From Dreissena polymorpha (Eukaryota; Mollusca; Bivalvia; Myida; Dreissenidae), in assembly GCF_020536995.1 (NCBI RefSeq), contig NC_068359.1, positions 62,840,032 to 62,904,031 on the forward strand: 64,000 nt of DNA, written 5' to 3'. Positions 60,684-64,000 of the stretch are shown one piece after another; positions within the stretch are counted from its first letter, which is position 1; every line of letters starts with the position of its first letter. Under the pieces are notes generated by a model, which saw only the letters and a list, made by a program, of their open reading frames with translations, was not told the origin of the DNA and searched no databases. Position numbers and translations under genes: made by a program.

Positions 60684-62552
60684 ATGGCTGAACCGAAAAA
60701 GAAAAAAATTAAGAGTCTTGAAGACTTCGGTTTTTTTAATAAACCGAAACCTGGTGAGATCGAGTTGGATTTGCACAACAGTTTATGTATTCTTCCCCGT
60801 TTGTTCAGATGCATGCGTATACATACCGCACGATAATTCAGCCGCAGACCCTAAACTGCAAAAGCGTCGCGCATCGTAGAATAATTATGAACTGTGCATT
60901 CTCAATCGATATATGATGTTTCAGTGATAAACGAAATAAAAAAAATCATGCGGTGTTTATACTTGTTTGAGAGTTTGTTTTGTTGAACAAAGTGTTTGTT
61001 TCAAGTTGTGTTTTTGCATCGATTTTTGCAAGGCAATCTTGGGAGGACGTTTTTCATTGCTTCGTACTGTTGTTACAATGTTCAAGGTAAGACAAACGAT
61101 TTGTGTTCTATTTCTATTTGATACTTTTGCAATTAAACAATACTATTGATTCAATTGGCAGGGTTTTCCCTTGCACACAAAGTAAGTTAATTGTCATGTT
61201 ATGAGCTAGATGCATATTGTTTCCATTGTTCTGATGGAAAACCAACACACTTGTAATTTTGAAACCTTATTGTAACAAATACAAATTTTTAGGGGACATT
61301 ATGACTCCCTATTTTTCTCGTCCTAGGGAAAATCCTGAATTGAAGACAAAAGAGAAAGTAGCTTTCAAATGCACATATTTACCTCATCTGGCTTCAAGTA
61401 AAACTTTGTTTACACAATAATTATTTTGAGATATGGTTTTATTTCTTTTTCTTGGGTGTTGATTGACCGAGCGCTTAGAAGCTATATTAAATAATAATAG
61501 TATTATAATGAATCTAGCAGCACTCAGGAATATTTTTATGTCCCCCAGTCTTTACTGGGGAACATATTGTTTTTGCCCTATCTGCTTGTTGGTTTGTTTG
61601 CGTCAAACTTTAACATTTGCCATAACTTTTGCAATATTGAAATAGCAACTTGATATTTGGCATGCATGTGTATCTCATGGAGCTGCATATTTTAAGCGGG
61701 GAAAGGTCAAGGTCATCCTTCAAGGTCAAAAGTCAAATATATGGGGGACATACTGCTTCACAAACACATCTTGTTTGCTATGGGTTTTGCATTTTTTTAC
61801 TCATTTTTATAATAGAAATTTAACAATGTACTACGATTTGCAAAGACATCAGTATTTTGAGAAATAGGAAATTGCAAATCATCGGGTCTATTTTGTGTTA
61901 GACACAAAGTTTTGGACGTATTTGTGTTTCAGGGTCTGATGATCAAAATAGGAATGCTGTTCCATCAGGTGGCTCCAGGGGTGATGTAGTGTCTATTGCC
62001 GATCCACAAAGTAGCGTGACTCAACCTGACGTAACTAAGACACACCCAACAAGTAGCGTAACTACTACCGACTCGACAAGTGGCTTGATGACGACCAACC
62101 CACTAGTTACTGATTCACCATCTACATCAGCTTGTAAAACAACAAATAGCAAACCCTTTTCTAATGAGGAATATCTTCAATAAGTTAAAACATTATTTGA
62201 TGGGTCTGAAAATAGGGTACATAACAGGTATCTTTGTCTGGAGAAATTTTGTACAGATATTTCAAACACTGAAAAGAAAAGAAAGACTGCTCCCTAAAAA
62301 ATTTAATCATGGCAAACTATCAGATTGTTGGTGGCTGTGTTTTTTTGGAGGGTGAGGGCATGTTTTGTGTTGTGTGTAAAAAAGCACAGTATGAAACATC
62401 GTCTTAATAAAAGGGATATATTTGTTAATAAACCAGGAACACGGTTTTTGGAGGATTCTTTGAAAGGCCATTCTTCGTCTGATACCCATAAGGCGGCTAT
62501 TGAAACTGTAATGGTGCATAAACAGTCATTTTTTCACAAAGAAGTTTGTTAA
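60684..62552 (+). pseudogene. N-terminal part of KIAA1586/ZNF862-like transposase-derived gene, damaged
   Basis: Exon 1 gives a Lys-rich start (MAEPKKKKIKSLEDFGFF); exon 2 gives a Ser/Thr-rich linker to NEEYLQ, where a stop falls at 62,181. The frame resumes (VKTLFDGSENRVHNRYLCLE), meets more stops, then a TTF-type zinc finger (MFCVVCKK ... LKGHSSSDTH) with an apparent one-base shift in the A run near 62,370 and a stop at 62,550. Either the copy is decayed or unseen splicing avoids these parts. The zinc finger would bind transposon-end DNA in the family. Confidence 0.55.
61538..61773 (+). mobile_element. Compact GGCATGCATGTGTATCTCAT-type repeat, near complete
   Basis: Starts TATGTCCCCCAGTCTTTACT and ends GGGGGACATACTGCTTCACA + AACACATCTTGTTT. 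One unit of the family expanded at 59.1 kb. It lies in the intron of the hAT-type gene. Confidence 0.75.
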
Positions 62553-64000
62553 AAGAAGAATGTTGAAACATCATTATATGAAAAGGTATTCTCAACTGCC
62601 TACTTTCTTATGAAAAACTTTATGCCAGTTAGAAAACTTCTACCAGTGTTGAGTATGATAGAAAATGTGTATGATTACCAAAATCTGAAGTACTTTGATC
62701 ATAAATCAGTGGGTTTGCAGAGAGAGTTTTTCTTAACATTAGGTGCAACTGTGAAAGAGTCTGTGATGGAAAAGGTAAAGAAAAGTGCTGCGTTCGGTAT
62801 ATTGTCAGATGAAGCCTGTGATATCAGTGTAACCGAACAGCTCATAACATTTGTTCAATATTTTGATCATGATACAGGTAATGTCCATGTGTCGTATTTG
62901 TCCTGTCAAGATGTACTAGAAAAATCAAGCTCAGCAAATGCTCAGGCCATATCAGACCTTCTTGTAGATACTGTAGAAACTAGTGGACTTGACATTAAAA
63001 AGATGACAGGGTTTTCATCAGATGGTGCGTCCGTAATGGTGGGTAAAAGAGGAGGGGTAGCTGCACTACTGCGCTTGAAGAATCCGACTCTAATTAATAT
63101 ACATTGTATATGCCACAAACTTGCTCTATCCTGCACTGACAGCAATGAAGGTATTACATACATCAAGGAAGTAGAACTTATCCTTAGACAGCTGTGGTCT
63201 TATTTTGAAAATTCTCCCAAACGGATGGCAGCATATTTAAAATTGCAAATGCAGTTTAAACACATGAACTTGAGTAAAGGAGCTTCAAAAACTGTAGCAT
63301 CACGCTTAAAAAAGGCATGTAGAACCAGGTGGCTGAGCCTTGACTCATCTGTCAAAGCTGTGCACAATGATTATGAAGCTCTCGTGACAACACTAGCACA
63401 GTCTCAAACTGAAGATGCCATGGCCCTGGGGTTACTCAAAAAGATAAAAACTATGAAATTCCTTGGCACAATCTACATTCTCAAAGATGTATTGCCAGTT
63501 TTGTCAAACCTTTCTAGAGTGTTCCAAAGAGATACATTCTGTTTTTCATCCATAATTCCTGAGATCAATCGGGCTAAAGACAAGCTTAATGGTATTCTTG
63601 AGGAGGAGACCCCTCTTGTTTCTCTTCAAAGTGACATAGATTCGTATACAAACATCAGTGCTGAATTATCAATGTCCCCAAAAGTGATGGATGATTTACA
63701 GTCATTGTTCAAGAAATACATCACTGCCTTGAAAAACAACATAGATCACAGATTTGGTGATTCTTCAGTAATATTGACAGCTTTCTGCATTTTTGATCCA
63801 GTAACAGTTCCAGGAGACTCAGCCCTGTTCAAAGAGCATGGGAATAGAGAAATCCAACAGATAGCCACACACTTTTTTGCAGATAATGAGGAGGACAGAA
63901 ATCAACTTAAAAATGAATGGAGTGGCATAAAATATCATCTGAGGGACACTTTGAAACCAAATATTCCACAGTCTGTTCTTGACAACACACACAAGATCAC
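62553..64000 (+). CDS. hAT transposase-like catalytic region (partial, open to window end)
   Basis: An uninterrupted frame of over 480 codons; first Met at 62,610. It carries LSDEACDISVTEQL (first catalytic Asp region, 62,803), GFSSDGASVMVGKRGGV (second Asp region, 63,012), HCICHKLALSC (the C/H motif, 63,104) and RWLSLDSSVKAV (63,329). This is the RNase H-like fold of hAT-derived proteins near DUF4371/KIAA1586-like and ZNF862-like families. The final catalytic Glu and dimerisation domain should lie beyond the window. An open frame of this length beside a damaged start suggests either recent decay or domesticated use from an internal start. Confidence 0.8.

Larger units (their letters stand above)
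60407..64000 (+). mobile_element. hAT-type element or transposase-derived gene (right end off window)
   Basis: CAGGGTTGTCATTATTAACC at 60,407 looks like a hAT terminus. A two-exon coding frame follows: exon 1 60,684-60,753 (starts MAEPKKKKIKSLEDFGFF, donor GTGAGA) and exon 2 from 61,933, phases matching. The transposase core runs to the window edge. It is inserted in the last intron of PSMC2, in the opposite orientation. The other end and the 8-bp target duplication cannot be checked here. Confidence 0.65.

Overview
The window looks like nuclear DNA of a bivalve mollusc. It is AT-rich with short exons, long introns and many short inverted-repeat elements. It also carries the 'ACAAG...CTTGTT' dispersed repeats and hairpin MITEs that I associate from memory with bivalves, perhaps dreissenids; the species cannot be proved from the sequence. 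Most predicted ORFs are noise. The real genes are multi-exon and were rebuilt by reading splice sites and intron phases by eye, with no transcript data.

Region by region. (1) 168-9,878, minus strand: a gene for a secreted or membrane protein with a signal peptide, an Ig-like V-type domain and an LDL-receptor class A domain. Its 3' end lies off the left edge. Intron 2 is largely filled with 55-57 bp repeats that resemble the edges of its own flanking exons. (2) 8.4-12.4 kb: TTAA-flanked MITEs, one family carrying a tRNA-like core. (3) 13,641-29,136, minus strand: a secreted protein made almost wholly of 14 eleven-residue repeats (LEA/apolipoprotein-like). Its probable first exon and TATA/Inr promoter lie at 29.05-29.14 kb, so the intron of about 14.8 kb would contain a 14.07-kb satellite of about 327 copies of a 43-bp unit. 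(4) 29.2-36.3 kb: gene-poor, with MITEs, LINE 3' fragments, an (AT)n tract and bivalve dispersed repeats. (5) 36,815-47,340, minus strand: a complete four-exon Ly6/uPAR-like gene of 214 residues with ten cysteines and a GPI-type tail. (6) 47.8-50.6 kb: a Helentron-like dispersed repeat followed by a LINE reverse transcriptase fragment. (7) 50.9-52.4 kb: a weakly supported small gene with a SUMO-interacting-type motif. (8) 55.27-56.64 kb: a 31-bp minisatellite. (9) 57,372-57,529, minus strand: the last exon of the proteasome ATPase PSMC2. Its upstream intron, running off the right edge, hosts repeats, a dense TTAAGT cluster and a plus-strand hAT-type transposase-derived gene (60.4 to at least 64.0 kb) resembling the KIAA1586/ZNF862 group.

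No operon-like logic applies. The Ig-LDLa, 11-mer and Ly6 genes all encode predicted secreted or surface proteins on the minus strand, but nothing in the sequence shows that they work together. The strongest candidate for something undescribed is the pairing of the secreted 11-mer-repeat protein with the giant, almost perfectly phased 43-bp satellite inside its predicted first intron.
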